The position numbers and the translations under genes are program-made. The notes below the pieces were generated by a model. It was not told the origin of the DNA, did not search any database, and saw nothing but the letters and a program-made list of their open reading frames with translations. A stretch of 64,000 nt of DNA from Pseudooceanicola sediminis (GTDB lineage: Bacteria; Pseudomonadota; Alphaproteobacteria; Rhodobacterales; Rhodobacteraceae), in assembly GCF_003575965.1 (NCBI RefSeq), contig NZ_QWJJ01000008.1, positions 1-64,000 on the forward strand. Reading direction: 5' to 3'. Each line of letters starts with the position of its first letter. Positions within the stretch are counted from its first letter, which is position 1. Positions 30,979-39,839 of the stretch are shown piece by piece.

Positions 30979-31545
30979 GTGGCCAATAGTGACTCCACGC
31001 TTTTGATCAAACGTTACGCCTCGCGCCGTCTCTACAATACCGAGACGAGCGATTACGTGACACTGGAGGATATCGCAGGTTTCATCCGTGAAGGCCGCGA
31101 AGTCCAGATCGTCGATTTGAAATCAGGCGACGACCTGACGCGGCAATACCTGTTGCAGATCGTCGCGGAACACGAAAGCCGGGGCGAAAATGTTCTGCCA
31201 CTGAATGTTCTTATCGATCTCGTGCGCAGCTACAGCGGCACCGCGGGTTCCGTCGTTCCACAGTTCCTTGCCGCATCTTTCGAGATGCTGCGCGACGGGC
31301 AGTCGAAGATGATGGAAAACATGAAAACGGTGAATCCGATCATGGCCAACATGCCAGGCTTTGACGCGATGCAGGCTCAGCAAGAAGCCTTCATCAAGGC
31401 GATGACCGGCAGCTTCTCCGGCAGCTGGAGCGGCCCTGGCCGTGAAGAGGGCGAGGCCCCGTCCACCACGACGAGCGATGAGGACCTGACCCTGATCAAG
31501 AAGCAACTGGCCGAGTTGCAGCAAAAGCTGAACAAGCTGAGCTGA
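30979..31545 (+). CDS. phaR: Polyhydroxyalkanoate synthesis repressor PhaR
   Basis: A 188-residue regulator. The N-terminal DNA-binding domain is LLIKRYASRRLYNTETSDYVTLEDIAGFIREGREVQIVDLKSGDDLTRQYL, diagnostic for the PHB/PHA accumulation regulator family. The C-terminal part binds polyester in relatives and ends in a predicted coiled coil, LIKKQLAELQQKLNKL. The start is a GTG at 30979 with GGGAGGG eight bases upstream; the upstream in-frame extension crosses the terminator and is not credible. It likely represses phaP and itself through the CTGC-N3-GCAG sites. Confidence 0.93.
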   Translation: MANSDSTLLIKRYASRRLYNTETSDYVTLEDIAGFIREGREVQIVDLKSGDDLTRQYLLQIVAEHESRGENVLPLNVLIDLVRSYSGTAGSVVPQFLAASFEMLRDGQSKMMENMKTVNPIMANMPGFDAMQAQQEAFIKAMTGSFSGSWSGPGREEGEAPSTTTSDEDLTLIKKQLAELQQKLNKLS

Positions 31546-31552
31546 GCGCGTC

Positions 31553-32527
31553 ATGACCGGCAGCCCAGGACGGATCACCCTGTGGGGGATCGAAGTCTTC
31601 GTGGCCACGGCTGAGGAACGCTCGATCACCGCTGCCGCGCGCCGCTTGGGGGCAAGCCCCTCGGCGGTGTCCCAGCAACTGACAAATCTGGAAACCGCGC
31701 TGGATGCGACGCTGCTTATGCGCTCGGCCCGCCCCGTGACCCTGACCCCGGCTGGCGAGGCATTTCGCCGCCGCGCTCAATCCATCCTGAACGAAGCCGC
31801 ACAGGCCCGCGCGGAACTGGCGGTGTCCGATGCCCCCGCGCTCACGCGTCTGCGGCTCGGCGTGATCGAGGATTTCGAGGCGGACGTGACCCCGCGCCTG
31901 CTGACCCGCATGTCCGACGTGCTGTCCGACTGCCGGTTCCTGCTGGAAACGGGCGCAAGCCACTTCCTGCATGATCAGCTGGACGCAGAAGCTCTGGACG
32001 TGATCGTCGCCGCCGAGATGGGCACGCCACAACCCTGGGCCGAAGTGCATCCCGTCCTGACCGAAGGCCTGGTCGTTGCCACGCAGCGTGGATCACTGCG
32101 CACCGATTCCGACCTGTTGGCCCAGCTCAAGACGCGGCCCATGGTGCAATACACGACACGCCACTACATGGGGCGCCTGATCGCCACGCACCTTGAACAA
32201 CAGAACCTGCGGCTGGACCACCGGTTCGAACTGGACAGTTACCACGCCATTCTGGCCCTCGTCGGAGGCGGTACCGGCTGGACGATCCTGCCACCGCTGG
32301 CTCTTCTCAGGGCGCGCAGACTGATGGCGCAACTCGATATCTTTCCTTTGCCACTTGCCCCTCTGTCGCGCCGTATCGTGCTGACGGCGCGGGCCGGCAT
32401 CCTGGGCGATGTCCCCGCCCAGATCGCCGCGGATCTGCGGGCGTTGCTGCGCGCGATGGCCCGGGAAATTGATCAAAGCACATATCCCTGGCTCGACGCC
32501 TCCGTCAGGATCGCGCCCGACACCTGA
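31553..32527 (+). CDS. LysR family transcriptional regulator
   Basis: A 324-residue LysR-type regulator. The N-terminal helix-turn-helix is FVATAEERSITAAARRLGASPSAVSQQLTNLETAL, followed by the linker helix and a two-lobed effector domain (LRLGVIEDFEADVTPRLL, LDVIVAAEMG, ALVGGGTGWTILPPLALL). It starts seven bases after phaR but is probably functionally tied to other targets. It is convergent with the second Dpp-type operon, whose last gene ends two bases away. Targets and ligand are unknown. Confidence 0.9.
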   Translation: MTGSPGRITLWGIEVFVATAEERSITAAARRLGASPSAVSQQLTNLETALDATLLMRSARPVTLTPAGEAFRRRAQSILNEAAQARAELAVSDAPALTRLRLGVIEDFEADVTPRLLTRMSDVLSDCRFLLETGASHFLHDQLDAEALDVIVAAEMGTPQPWAEVHPVLTEGLVVATQRGSLRTDSDLLAQLKTRPMVQYTTRHYMGRLIATHLEQQNLRLDHRFELDSYHAILALVGGGTGWTILPPLALLRARRLMAQLDIFPLPLAPLSRRIVLTARAGILGDVPAQIAADLRALLRAMAREIDQSTYPWLDASVRIAPDT

Positions 32528-32529
32528 CT

Positions 32530-33486
32530 TCAAAGCGGATGGAAACAGGCCACCCGGTGGTCCGTATCCGCGCCAGCTGTCAGATCCGGCGCGACGGCTG
32601 CGCACTGCTCTGTCGCACGCGGGCACCGCGCCCTGAAGGCACAGCCTGTGGGCGGGTTTAGCGGATCCGGCAACTCGGTCTCGCGCCCCTCCGGCGCACG
32701 CAACGGGCGCCCCACGACCGGCGCCGACTGCGCCAGAAGGCGCGTATAGGGATGACGCGGCGCGCGAAAGATATCCTCGGCCGGGCCAATTTCCACGACC
32801 GAGCCGAAATAAAGCACCGCGACGCGATCCGACACCGCCTCGACCACGGCAAGGTCGTGACTGATGAACAGATAGGTCAGGTCCAGGCGCGACTTGAGGT
32901 CACCCAGCAGGTTCAGCACCTGAGCCTGCACCGATACATCCAGCGCCGAGACCGGCTCATCCAGGATCAGGATCTTCGCCTCCGCCGCCAGGGCGCGCGC
33001 AATACCGATCCGTTGCGCCTGCCCGCCCGAAAACTCGTGCGGGTAGCGATCAAGGAAGTCCTCGCGCAGATTCACGCTGGCGAATATCTCGGCAATCCGC
33101 CGGGCACGGGCGGCACTGTCCATCCGATGCAATCGCTTCAACGGCGCCTCCATCACCTGCCGTATGGTCTTGCGCGGGTTGAGGGAGCTGATGGGGTCCT
33201 GAAAGACATATTGGATCTTCCTGCCGAATGCCGCCGGGTCCGCCGTGTTCAGCGGTTCGCCGTTGATCTCGATCCGTCCGGTCGTTGCCGGCAGCAGCCC
33301 CACCAGCATCCGCGCCAGCGTGGACTTGCCGCAGCCGCTCTCCCCGACAATACCAAGCGTTTCGCCCTGCTGCACGACCAGATCGACGGGCCGGACCGCA
33401 TGCACCACGCCCTTGGGCGCGCCGAACAGGCGTTTGCCGACGGGAAAGCTCTTTGAAAGTCGCTCCAGTTTCAGAACATCGCTCAT
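32530..33486 (-). CDS. Peptide-type ABC transporter ATP-binding protein (DppF/OppF-like)
   Basis: A 318-residue ATPase. Walker A is GESGCGKSTLARM, the signature is FSGGQAQRIGIA and Walker B is ILILDEPVSALD. The C-terminal oligopeptide extension ends in CAFRARCPRATEQCAAVAP, a cysteine-containing motif usual in this subfamily. The start at 33486 overlaps the stop of the permease-ATPase fusion by four bases. It pairs with the ATPase half of that fusion. Confidence 0.93.
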   Translation of the reverse strand: MSDVLKLERLSKSFPVGKRLFGAPKGVVHAVRPVDLVVQQGETLGIVGESGCGKSTLARMLVGLLPATTGRIEINGEPLNTADPAAFGRKIQYVFQDPISSLNPRKTIRQVMEAPLKRLHRMDSAARARRIAEIFASVNLREDFLDRYPHEFSGGQAQRIGIARALAAEAKILILDEPVSALDVSVQAQVLNLLGDLKSRLDLTYLFISHDLAVVEAVSDRVAVLYFGSVVEIGPAEDIFRAPRHPYTRLLAQSAPVVGRPLRAPEGRETELPDPLNPPTGCAFRARCPRATEQCAAVAPDLTAGADTDHRVACFHPL

Positions 33487-35375
33487 GCGCTTTGCTCGCT
33501 CGGAATTTCGGTTTCGGGAAACAGGCAGCGTACGGCACGCTGCCCCGATCCAGCCAAGGCGATCTCTCCCGTCAGGCAGGCCGCGCGGGCCTTCTCGCAT
33601 CGGGGCGCAAACGCACAGCCGGGGTCAAGGCGATCCACGGCGGGCGGCAAGCCCGGTATCGCCTCCAGCTTGCGACGCCCCTCGCCCAGCTCCGGGACGC
33701 AGGCAATCAGGCGACGGGTATAGGGATGCGCAGGTGTGGTTAGAATGGCCTCCGTCGGCCCCTGTTCCACGATCCGGCCCGCGTACATCACTGCGATCCG
33801 ATCGCACAACTGGCCCACCACGCCGAAATCGTGCGTGATAAAGACGATTGCCAGCCCGCGTTCGCGCCGCAGATCATTCAGCAGCGACAGGATCTGGGCC
33901 TGCACCGTGACATCCAGCGCGGTGGTCGGCTCGTCCGCTATGATGACATCCGGATCATTGGCCATCGCCATGGCGATCCCGACGCGCTGACGCATCCCGC
34001 CCGACATCTCGTGCGGAAAGCTGCTGGCTCGGCTTTCGGCATTCGGAATGCGCACCTGCTTCAGCAGATCGATCGCCCTTTGCCATGCCTCGGCCTTGCT
34101 TACCGTGCGATGGCAACGGATCGCCTCGACCAGCTGGTCACCCACCTTGTAAAGCGGGTGCAGCGTCGCCAGAGGATCCTGAAAGATATACGCAATGCGG
34201 TCGCCGCGCAGGCGGCGCAGGGTTTCGTAACGTGCGCCGATCAGGTCCTGTCCGTCATACCTGGCGGCCCCCGCAGTGATCACGCCGGGGGGCGAGGCGA
34301 CCAGCCCCATGACGCTCAGCGCAGTGACGGATTTGCCCGATCCGCTTTCACCGATGATGCCCAGACATTCCCCGGGCCTGACCGCAAGGCTGGCACCGCC
34401 CACGGCCTTGTAGACCCTCTTCTTGACATGAAACTGCGTCTGAAGATCACTTAGCGCCAGAACGGCTCCGCCCTCCTCCGTCTCGGCAGGCGGGGGTGTC
34501 GGGCGGTCGACCCGCGTCGCCGGCATCGGCCGCGTCAACGCACCAGAGCGCAGCCGAGGGTCCAGGGCATCGCGCACCCCGTCACCCAGCAGGTTGATCC
34601 CCATGACAATCACCAGGATCATCGCCCCTGGCACGATCGACGTCAGCGGGTTCGTGATCAGCGCCGAACGCGCCTCGCCCAGCATGGAGCCGAGGTCGGC
34701 CTGCGGCGGCTGCGATCCCAGACCCAGGAACGACAGGCCGGCGGTTTCCAGGATCATCCAGCCGATGGTCGTGGACATGGCGATCACGATCACCGGAACG
34801 ACGTTGGGCAGGATCTCCGTCAGGATGATGCGCCCGTGTCCCAGGCCGGACAGGCGCGCCGCGTCGACAAATTCCTTGTGCGCCAGCCCGACGGTAACAC
34901 CGCGAATGTTGCGCGCGAAAAAGGGGATGTTCACCGCCGCCACGGCGATAAGCGCATTGCCAAGCCCGGGACCCAGTGCCGCCACGATTGCCAGCGCCAA
35001 CAGGATATAGGGAAAGGCCATCAGCATATCGACACCCCGCATGATCAGGTTGTCGGTCCGCCCGCCAAAATACCCCGCGATGATCCCGATGGCCGCGCCA
35101 AGGGTCGCGGCAAAGATCGCGGCGGCAAAGCCCACGGCAAGGCTTAGCCGGGTCCCCCACAAAAGGCGGCTCAGCAAATCGCGACCCAGGTGATCGGTTC
35201 CCAGCAGATGCGCGCGGCTCAGGGCCGGTTGAAACCGGTTGGCCGTATCGGTGGCATCGGGATTGGCCAATGGCAGCACCGGCGTCAGCACCGCCAGCAC
35301 GACGACGACCAACAGGACAATCCCGCCTGCCGCCGCCAGGCGATTGCGCAACAGCAGGGCAAGAAACTGCGTCAT
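33483..35375 (-). CDS. Fused ABC transporter permease and ATPase (DppC-DppD type)
   Basis: A 630-residue fusion. Residues 1 to about 290 are a DppC-like permease with membrane segments, LGTDHLGRDLLSRLLWGTRLSLA and the coupling loop KEFVDAARLSGLGHGRIILTEILPNVVPV. After a Pro-rich linker (ATRVDRPTPPPAETEEGG) comes a full DppD-like ATPase. Its Walker A is GESGSGKSVTAL, its signature MSGGMRQRVGIA and its Walker B VIIADEPTTALD; it ends in the CAFAPRCEKARAAC cysteine motif. The reading frame is continuous, so this is a true fusion and not a sequencing artefact. The start overlaps the upstream permease gene by four bases. Confidence 0.92.
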   Translation of the reverse strand: MTQFLALLLRNRLAAAGGIVLLVVVVLAVLTPVLPLANPDATDTANRFQPALSRAHLLGTDHLGRDLLSRLLWGTRLSLAVGFAAAIFAATLGAAIGIIAGYFGGRTDNLIMRGVDMLMAFPYILLALAIVAALGPGLGNALIAVAAVNIPFFARNIRGVTVGLAHKEFVDAARLSGLGHGRIILTEILPNVVPVIVIAMSTTIGWMILETAGLSFLGLGSQPPQADLGSMLGEARSALITNPLTSIVPGAMILVIVMGINLLGDGVRDALDPRLRSGALTRPMPATRVDRPTPPPAETEEGGAVLALSDLQTQFHVKKRVYKAVGGASLAVRPGECLGIIGESGSGKSVTALSVMGLVASPPGVITAGAARYDGQDLIGARYETLRRLRGDRIAYIFQDPLATLHPLYKVGDQLVEAIRCHRTVSKAEAWQRAIDLLKQVRIPNAESRASSFPHEMSGGMRQRVGIAMAMANDPDVIIADEPTTALDVTVQAQILSLLNDLRRERGLAIVFITHDFGVVGQLCDRIAVMYAGRIVEQGPTEAILTTPAHPYTRRLIACVPELGEGRRKLEAIPGLPPAVDRLDPGCAFAPRCEKARAACLTGEIALAGSGQRAVRCLFPETEIPSEQSA

Positions 35376-36319
35376 GTCTTGATCCTCGGGTCCAGCAGGC
35401 TCTGTGCGACATCGACCGCGATATTGAACAGCACATAGCAGGCGGCGACGAAAACCACGCCGCCCTGCACCAGCAGGATATCGCGTTTCAGGATGGCATC
35501 GACCAGCATCCGGCCGACACCGGGCCATTGAAACACCATCTCGATATAGACCGCGCCGGACAGCACGAAGCCCGCCTGAATGCCCAGCACGGGAATGATG
35601 CTGACCATGGCCGAACGCAACGCATGACCCCAGATCACCCGCCCTTCGCCCACGCCCTTGGCGCGCGCCGTCCGAATGTAATCCTGCCGCAGCACCTCCA
35701 GCATGGCCCCGCGCGACAATCGTGCCACGACGCCTGTTGCGACCACCGACAGCGCCAGCGCGGGCATCACCAGGTGCCGGGCCACATCCACAAAACCACC
35801 CCCACCATAGGCCATCTTCATCCCCGACACCGGAAACCAGCGCAGATCGACGGCAAAGATCAGGATCATCATCATGCCAAGGAAAAAGCTGGGGATGGAA
35901 ATGCCAAGCAGCACGACAAAGGTGATCGCCTTGTCAGCCATCCCATACTGACGCGCTGCGCTGATCACGCCCGCCGCGATGCCCAGCACCGCGCAAAGCA
36001 CGAAGGACACGCCCGCAAGCAGCAGCGTCGCGCTGAACCGCTCCAGCACCTCGTCCAGAACCGGGCGGTTCAACGCAAAGCTCTGCCCGAAGTCACCTTG
36101 CAGCATATTGCCAAGCCAGATGAAATACCGCGCGACCAGTGGCGCATCGAGGCCAAGATCCCGGTTCAGCTTGGCCACGTTTTCCGGGGTCGCATAGCTG
36201 CCCAGGATCGCCAGGGCCGGATCGCCCGGGATCAGCGCCATGATCAGGAAAACGATCACCGTAATTCCCAACAGAACCGGAATGGCCGACAGCAGTCGTT
36301 TCAGGATGTAACCGGTCAT
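35372..36319 (-). CDS. Peptide-type ABC transporter permease (DppB-like)
   Basis: A 315-residue permease starting MTGYILKRLLSAIPVLLGIT, the usual first membrane segment. It has the coupling loop QDYIRTARAKGVGEGRVIWGHALRSAMVSII and several further hydrophobic segments. The start at 36319 has GGAAAG upstream, and the longer frame adds nine residues without support. It follows the binding-protein gene after about 200 bases containing a strong hairpin. Confidence 0.92.
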   Translation of the reverse strand: MTGYILKRLLSAIPVLLGITVIVFLIMALIPGDPALAILGSYATPENVAKLNRDLGLDAPLVARYFIWLGNMLQGDFGQSFALNRPVLDEVLERFSATLLLAGVSFVLCAVLGIAAGVISAARQYGMADKAITFVVLLGISIPSFFLGMMMILIFAVDLRWFPVSGMKMAYGGGGFVDVARHLVMPALALSVVATGVVARLSRGAMLEVLRQDYIRTARAKGVGEGRVIWGHALRSAMVSIIPVLGIQAGFVLSGAVYIEMVFQWPGVGRMLVDAILKRDILLVQGGVVFVAACYVLFNIAVDVAQSLLDPRIKT

Positions 36320-36369
36320 GTGGGGACTTTCCGGCTGGGGCGGCAATCGCGGCCCTGACTTTTACGGAT

Positions 36370-36400
36370 GGGCCGCCCACCTTTCGCGGGCGGCCCCTTT
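36370..36400. terminator. Hairpin between binding-protein and permease genes
   Basis: GGGCCGCCC and GGGCGGCCC form a perfect nine-pair stem with a nine-base loop (36370-36396). In the direction of the operon no T-run follows. It probably protects the binding-protein mRNA or partly ends transcription, giving more binding protein than permease. A plus-strand reading has CTTTT after it. Confidence 0.65.
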
Positions 36401-36464
36401 TCGAGCATTGGCACCTGGCCTTTGGGCACCGGCCGCGGTGGTCCTGTCTCAGCAGACCGGCATC

Positions 36465-36502
36465 GCTTCTCCGGCGCAGCTTCTCCGGCGCAGCTTTTCC
36501 GG
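36465..36502. repeat. 14-bp tandem repeat
   Basis: The unit GCTTCTCCGGCGCA occurs twice exactly, followed by a partial third copy, just downstream of the binding-protein stop codon. No function is evident. Confidence 0.65.
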
Positions 36503-36521
36503 CCATACCTTCCGCCTGGCG

Positions 36522-38105
36522 TCAGTTCTTGGCGACGTCTTTCAGCAGCAGAAAGAACGACGGCTCAAGCGCAAAATTCTCCACCGCCTCGCTGGCGACG
36601 GCGTTCTGCTTCCAGTTGGCAACGAACAGCCAGGGCGCGTCTTCCTGCACGATGGTCTGCATCTTCTTGTACAGCCGTGCGCGTTCGTCCTGATCGGTTG
36701 CAACCCGTGCCTCTTCCAGCAGGGTGTCGACCTCCGCGTTCGAATAATAGCCGGAGTTAAAGCCGCCCTTGTCTGGCCAGGCGTCGCTGCGCAGCGCCAG
36801 ATAGGGCAGCGTATCGGGATCATTCGTCATCCAGGCCATCTCGGCCATGTCGGCCTTGCCTTCCAGGCCGGGATTTACTTCGCCCAGAAAGGTATTCCAC
36901 TCGTAGGTTTCGATCTTGACGTCAAAGCCCACGGCCTTCAGGTCGGCCTGAATGGCGGTCCCCATGGCGATGGGGTCCAGCATCCCCGACCCACCTTCGG
37001 TGACGAAAAAGGTCACCTCCGGGTGCTCATTTCCGGCTTCGCCCAGCAGTGTCCTGGCCTTTTCGGGATCATACGGGTAAGGCTCCAGATCCTCGTTGTA
37101 GGCCCAGGCAAAGGCGGGCGGTGTGGGACCTGCCGCAACCTCGGCCGTGCCTTCAAGGACATTGTCGACCAGCGCCGTCTTGTCGACCGCGTAGTTCGCC
37201 GCCTGTCGCACCCGCTTGTCGGCAAACGGGCCTTCCTTGGCGTTCAGGATCAGGAACCACACATGCGGGCCGGCCTGCTCGAAAACCTTGTAGCGGTCGC
37301 CCTCGAATTCGGACAGGGCCACCGGGGGGACTTCGACCATCAGGTCGATACCCCCTGCCAGCATCTCGGCGGTGCGGGTATTTGCGTCGGTAATCGGACG
37401 GAAGACCAGCGTTTCGGATGCCGGTGCGCCATCCCAGTAATCGGGGTTCGCATTCAGGATGACATGTTCATTCGACTTCCACTCCGCAAAGCGGAACGGG
37501 CCCGTCCCGCTGGGATTGCGACCGAAATCACCGCCAGACTGTTCGACCGCCGCAGGCGAAACGATCAGACCGGTCGGATAGGCAAGGTTCGACAGGAACG
37601 GCGCATAAGGCGCGTTCAGCGTGAACTCGACCGTCATCGGATCGACCACGCTGACCTCCTCGACCGAGGAAAAGAAGAACGCCAGCGGAAACGGCCCGGT
37701 GTCGTGGAAAGGGTGATCCTCTTTCAGCATCCGGTCAAAGTTGAACTTGACCGCCTCGGCATCGAAATCCGATCCATCGTGGAACTTGACCCCCTCGCGC
37801 AGATGAAAGGTATAGACCGTCCCATCCTCGCTGATGTCCCAATCCGTCGCCAACGCCGGTTCGACCTCCAGCGTGCCGGATTTATAGCGCACCAGCCCGT
37901 CGTAGACGTTCATCAGAATGCGGAAATCATTGACGGCTGTCACCGCCGCCGGGTCCAGCGCCTTCGGCTCGGCAATCTGGCCGATGATCAGAACCCCGGG
38001 CGGCGTCTGCGCCGCTGCGGGGGACATCGCGCCAAGCGCCAGCGACATCGCCACCCCGGTTGCCAGAACGCCACGCCGCGTCCAATTGCGAAATCCCTGT
38101 GTCAT
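36522..38105 (-). CDS. Peptide-type ABC transporter substrate-binding protein (SBP_bac_5)
   Basis: A 527-residue periplasmic binding protein. The N-terminus, MTQGFRNWTRRGVLATGVAM, looks like a twin-arginine signal, with cleavage likely after AAAQ near residue 33. Family signatures are IAEPKALDPAAVTAVNDF, VKFHDGSDFDAEAVKFNFDRML and PSGTGPFRFAEWKSNEHVILN. The start at 38105 has GAGGAG six bases upstream. It heads the second Dpp-type operon and faces a DUF1028 gene across two copies of a repeated motif. Confidence 0.93.
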   Translation of the reverse strand: MTQGFRNWTRRGVLATGVAMSLALGAMSPAAAQTPPGVLIIGQIAEPKALDPAAVTAVNDFRILMNVYDGLVRYKSGTLEVEPALATDWDISEDGTVYTFHLREGVKFHDGSDFDAEAVKFNFDRMLKEDHPFHDTGPFPLAFFFSSVEEVSVVDPMTVEFTLNAPYAPFLSNLAYPTGLIVSPAAVEQSGGDFGRNPSGTGPFRFAEWKSNEHVILNANPDYWDGAPASETLVFRPITDANTRTAEMLAGGIDLMVEVPPVALSEFEGDRYKVFEQAGPHVWFLILNAKEGPFADKRVRQAANYAVDKTALVDNVLEGTAEVAAGPTPPAFAWAYNEDLEPYPYDPEKARTLLGEAGNEHPEVTFFVTEGGSGMLDPIAMGTAIQADLKAVGFDVKIETYEWNTFLGEVNPGLEGKADMAEMAWMTNDPDTLPYLALRSDAWPDKGGFNSGYYSNAEVDTLLEEARVATDQDERARLYKKMQTIVQEDAPWLFVANWKQNAVASEAVENFALEPSFFLLLKDVAKN

Positions 38106-38139
38106 GAGCCACTCCTCTGTCGCGGGCTTCACTTATTAA

Positions 38140-38151
38140 TCATGATAAATT
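38140..38151. promoter_or_regulatory. TCATGATAAATT motif, copy 1
   Basis: One of two exact copies between the divergent binding-protein and DUF1028 genes. A near copy lies before the GntR-type regulator gene. It is a likely operator of that regulator. Confidence 0.55.
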
Positions 38152-38167
38152 GAAGTCACGCAAATTT

Positions 38168-38179
38168 TCATGATAAATT
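38168..38179. promoter_or_regulatory. TCATGATAAATT motif, copy 2
   Basis: The second exact copy. Its start is 28 bases from that of the first, and it shares the longer context TTTTCATGATAAATT with the copy upstream of the regulator gene (TTTTCATTATAAATT). Confidence 0.55.
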
Positions 38180-38208
38180 CAAGAGGCAAGTAATCCGGAG
38201 GTTCGCCG

Positions 38209-38925
38209 ATGACGTTTTCCATTCTCGCCCGTGATGCCGAAACAGGCAGGATCGGCGGCGCCGCAGCCACCGGGTCGCTCTGCGTCGGCGGTTGGGTGCT
38301 GCGCGGACGTGTCGAGGCGGGCCTGACCGCCAGCCAGGGCACTGCGCCCTCAACGCTCTGGGGCGAGGCTGCGTTGGACGAAATGCAGGCGGGCAGCTCT
38401 GCCGCGCAGGCGGTATCGCGCGTCACCACCCCCGATCCGGGGCGGGCGCACAGGCAACTTGCTGCACTGGATGTGCTGGGGGGAACGGCCGCGTTCACCG
38501 GCGAGGCATCGGTCCCTGCCTGCGCCAGTCGCAGCGCAAGCGGCGTCATCGTGTCCGGGAACATGCTGACCAGCGAATCGGTCCTCGACGCGGTACTGTC
38601 CACGTTCGTCTCGACCACCGGCGCACTGCCCGACAGGCTGTTGGCGGCACTGACGGCTGGTGAAAAAGCAGGCAGTGACAGTCGCGGCCTGATGTCCTCC
38701 GCGATGCTCTGCCTCGGGCCGGACATGCCGCCGCTGAACTTGCGTATCGATTACTCGGAAACGCCGCTGGGCGACCTGGCGGGCTTGCTTGGGCGGGCGA
38801 CGGCACGGCCTTACGCGGACTGGTCCTACCTGGTACCGACACGGCAGGCCCCCTTTCGCGCCCCCACCGATCAGGATCTCGCGCGGCTCAACGCATCGGT
38901 GCCGACCGATATGCAGGGCAAGTGA
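38209..38925 (+). CDS. DUF1028 family protein
   Basis: A 238-residue protein of the DUF1028 family, recognised by MTFSILARDAETGRIGGAAATGSLCVGGWVLRGRVEAGLTASQG and SGNMLTSESVLDAVLSTF. The family is thought to have an Ntn-hydrolase-like fold, with Thr or Ser residues close to the N-terminus, but no proven reaction is known to me. It is divergent from the binding protein of a Dpp-type system and convergent with a GntR-type regulator. A role in hydrolysing the imported compound is a reasonable inference. Confidence 0.85.
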   Translation: MTFSILARDAETGRIGGAAATGSLCVGGWVLRGRVEAGLTASQGTAPSTLWGEAALDEMQAGSSAAQAVSRVTTPDPGRAHRQLAALDVLGGTAAFTGEASVPACASRSASGVIVSGNMLTSESVLDAVLSTFVSTTGALPDRLLAALTAGEKAGSDSRGLMSSAMLCLGPDMPPLNLRIDYSETPLGDLAGLLGRATARPYADWSYLVPTRQAPFRAPTDQDLARLNASVPTDMQGK

Positions 38926-38940
38926 CCAGGGCGTCGTGGC

Positions 38941-39672
38941 TCAGGTATTCAGAAAGCGTTTCAGCATCAGGGCTTCCTGCCCCTCCATCAATCCCTCGGC
39001 CGTGGCCATGTGGTCGGCCATGACCAGGCGCGCACGTTCTGCATCCCCGATCCGCAGCGCCTCGATCAGCTCCAGCTGGTAGGCCCGGCCACGCTCCCAC
39101 AGCTCCCGGTTCGGCGGTGCATAGAGGTGGCGGTAAACCGTCAGGTCGCTGAGAATCTGCGCCATGAACCCGATGACGAACCCCAGCAGTTCGTTGCGCG
39201 CATATCCAGCGAGAAGCTGATGAAACCGCAACGACGCGACATGCTGTTCGCGCTCCTCCTCCTCGGTGGCCGAGGGGGCATCATAGCTCTCGACCACGGC
39301 ACTCAGCGCAGCCAGCTGCGTGTCGCTCAGCGTGCCGGCAAGCGACGCCGCCAATTCAGGCTCCAGCAGCCGCCGCATCTGGTAGATGTCGGTCAGCCTC
39401 AGGTCACGAAAATAGAAATAATTTCCAAGCAGCGCGCGGGCGCGCTCGCTCGACACCTCGTGCACGAAACTGCCGCCACCGGGACCGGTACGCGTCTTGA
39501 CCAATCCCTGTGCTTCGAGAATGCGCATCGCTTCGCGGATCGTGCCCTTTGACATGGCAAAACGGTCAATCAACTCGGTTTCGCCCGGCAGGCGGTCGCC
39601 CATGCGCAACCCCTGCTCGACCACCCAATCCTTGATCTGGTCGGCCACCTGCACGGGGCGCGAACGCCGCAT
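38941..39672 (-). CDS. GntR family (FadR/FCD-type) transcriptional regulator
   Basis: A 243-residue regulator. The N-terminal winged helix is VADQIKDWVVEQGLRMGDRLPGETELIDRFAMSKGTIREAMRILEAQGLVKTRTGPGGGSFV; the C-terminal domain is all-helical with YQMRRLLEPELAASLAG, typical of FCD sensors that bind carboxylates. I prefer the ATG at 39672, preceded by AAGGCGGG; an in-frame GTG at 39729 is an alternative. It probably controls the Dpp-type operon and the DUF1028 gene through the TCATGATAAATT motif, which also lies before its own gene. Confidence 0.88.
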   Translation of the reverse strand: MRRSRPVQVADQIKDWVVEQGLRMGDRLPGETELIDRFAMSKGTIREAMRILEAQGLVKTRTGPGGGSFVHEVSSERARALLGNYFYFRDLRLTDIYQMRRLLEPELAASLAGTLSDTQLAALSAVVESYDAPSATEEEEREQHVASLRFHQLLAGYARNELLGFVIGFMAQILSDLTVYRHLYAPPNRELWERGRAYQLELIEALRIGDAERARLVMADHMATAEGLMEGQEALMLKRFLNT

Positions 39673-39763
39673 CGGCCCGCCTTTTTCGCTGTCGTGTTTC
39701 AGCGGTTCAGCCCCCTGCACTCTCGCCACCTGAACAAGGTTACCTGATCAATCTCGTTAATTT

Positions 39764-39775
39764 TCATTATAAATT
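39764..39775. promoter_or_regulatory. TCATTATAAATT motif before the GntR-type gene
   Basis: It matches the two TCATGATAAATT copies at 38140 and 38168 in 11 of 12 positions and shares the preceding TTT. Its place in the promoter region of the regulator gene suggests autoregulation. Confidence 0.5.
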
Positions 39776-39785
39776 TACTGACAGC

Positions 39786-39817
39786 AAAAGGGCCGGTGCG
39801 CAATGCCCGGCCCTTTT
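39786..39817 (-). terminator. Terminator at the end of the pyrimidine transporter operon
   Basis: AAAAGGGCCGG (39786-39796) and CCGGCCCTTTT (39807-39817) form a perfect 11-pair stem around a ten-base loop. A/T tails on both sides allow it to work in both directions. It lies 22 bases after the stop of the minus-strand binding-protein gene. Confidence 0.88.
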
Positions 39818-39839
39818 CCACTATCGTTTCAAGATGCCC

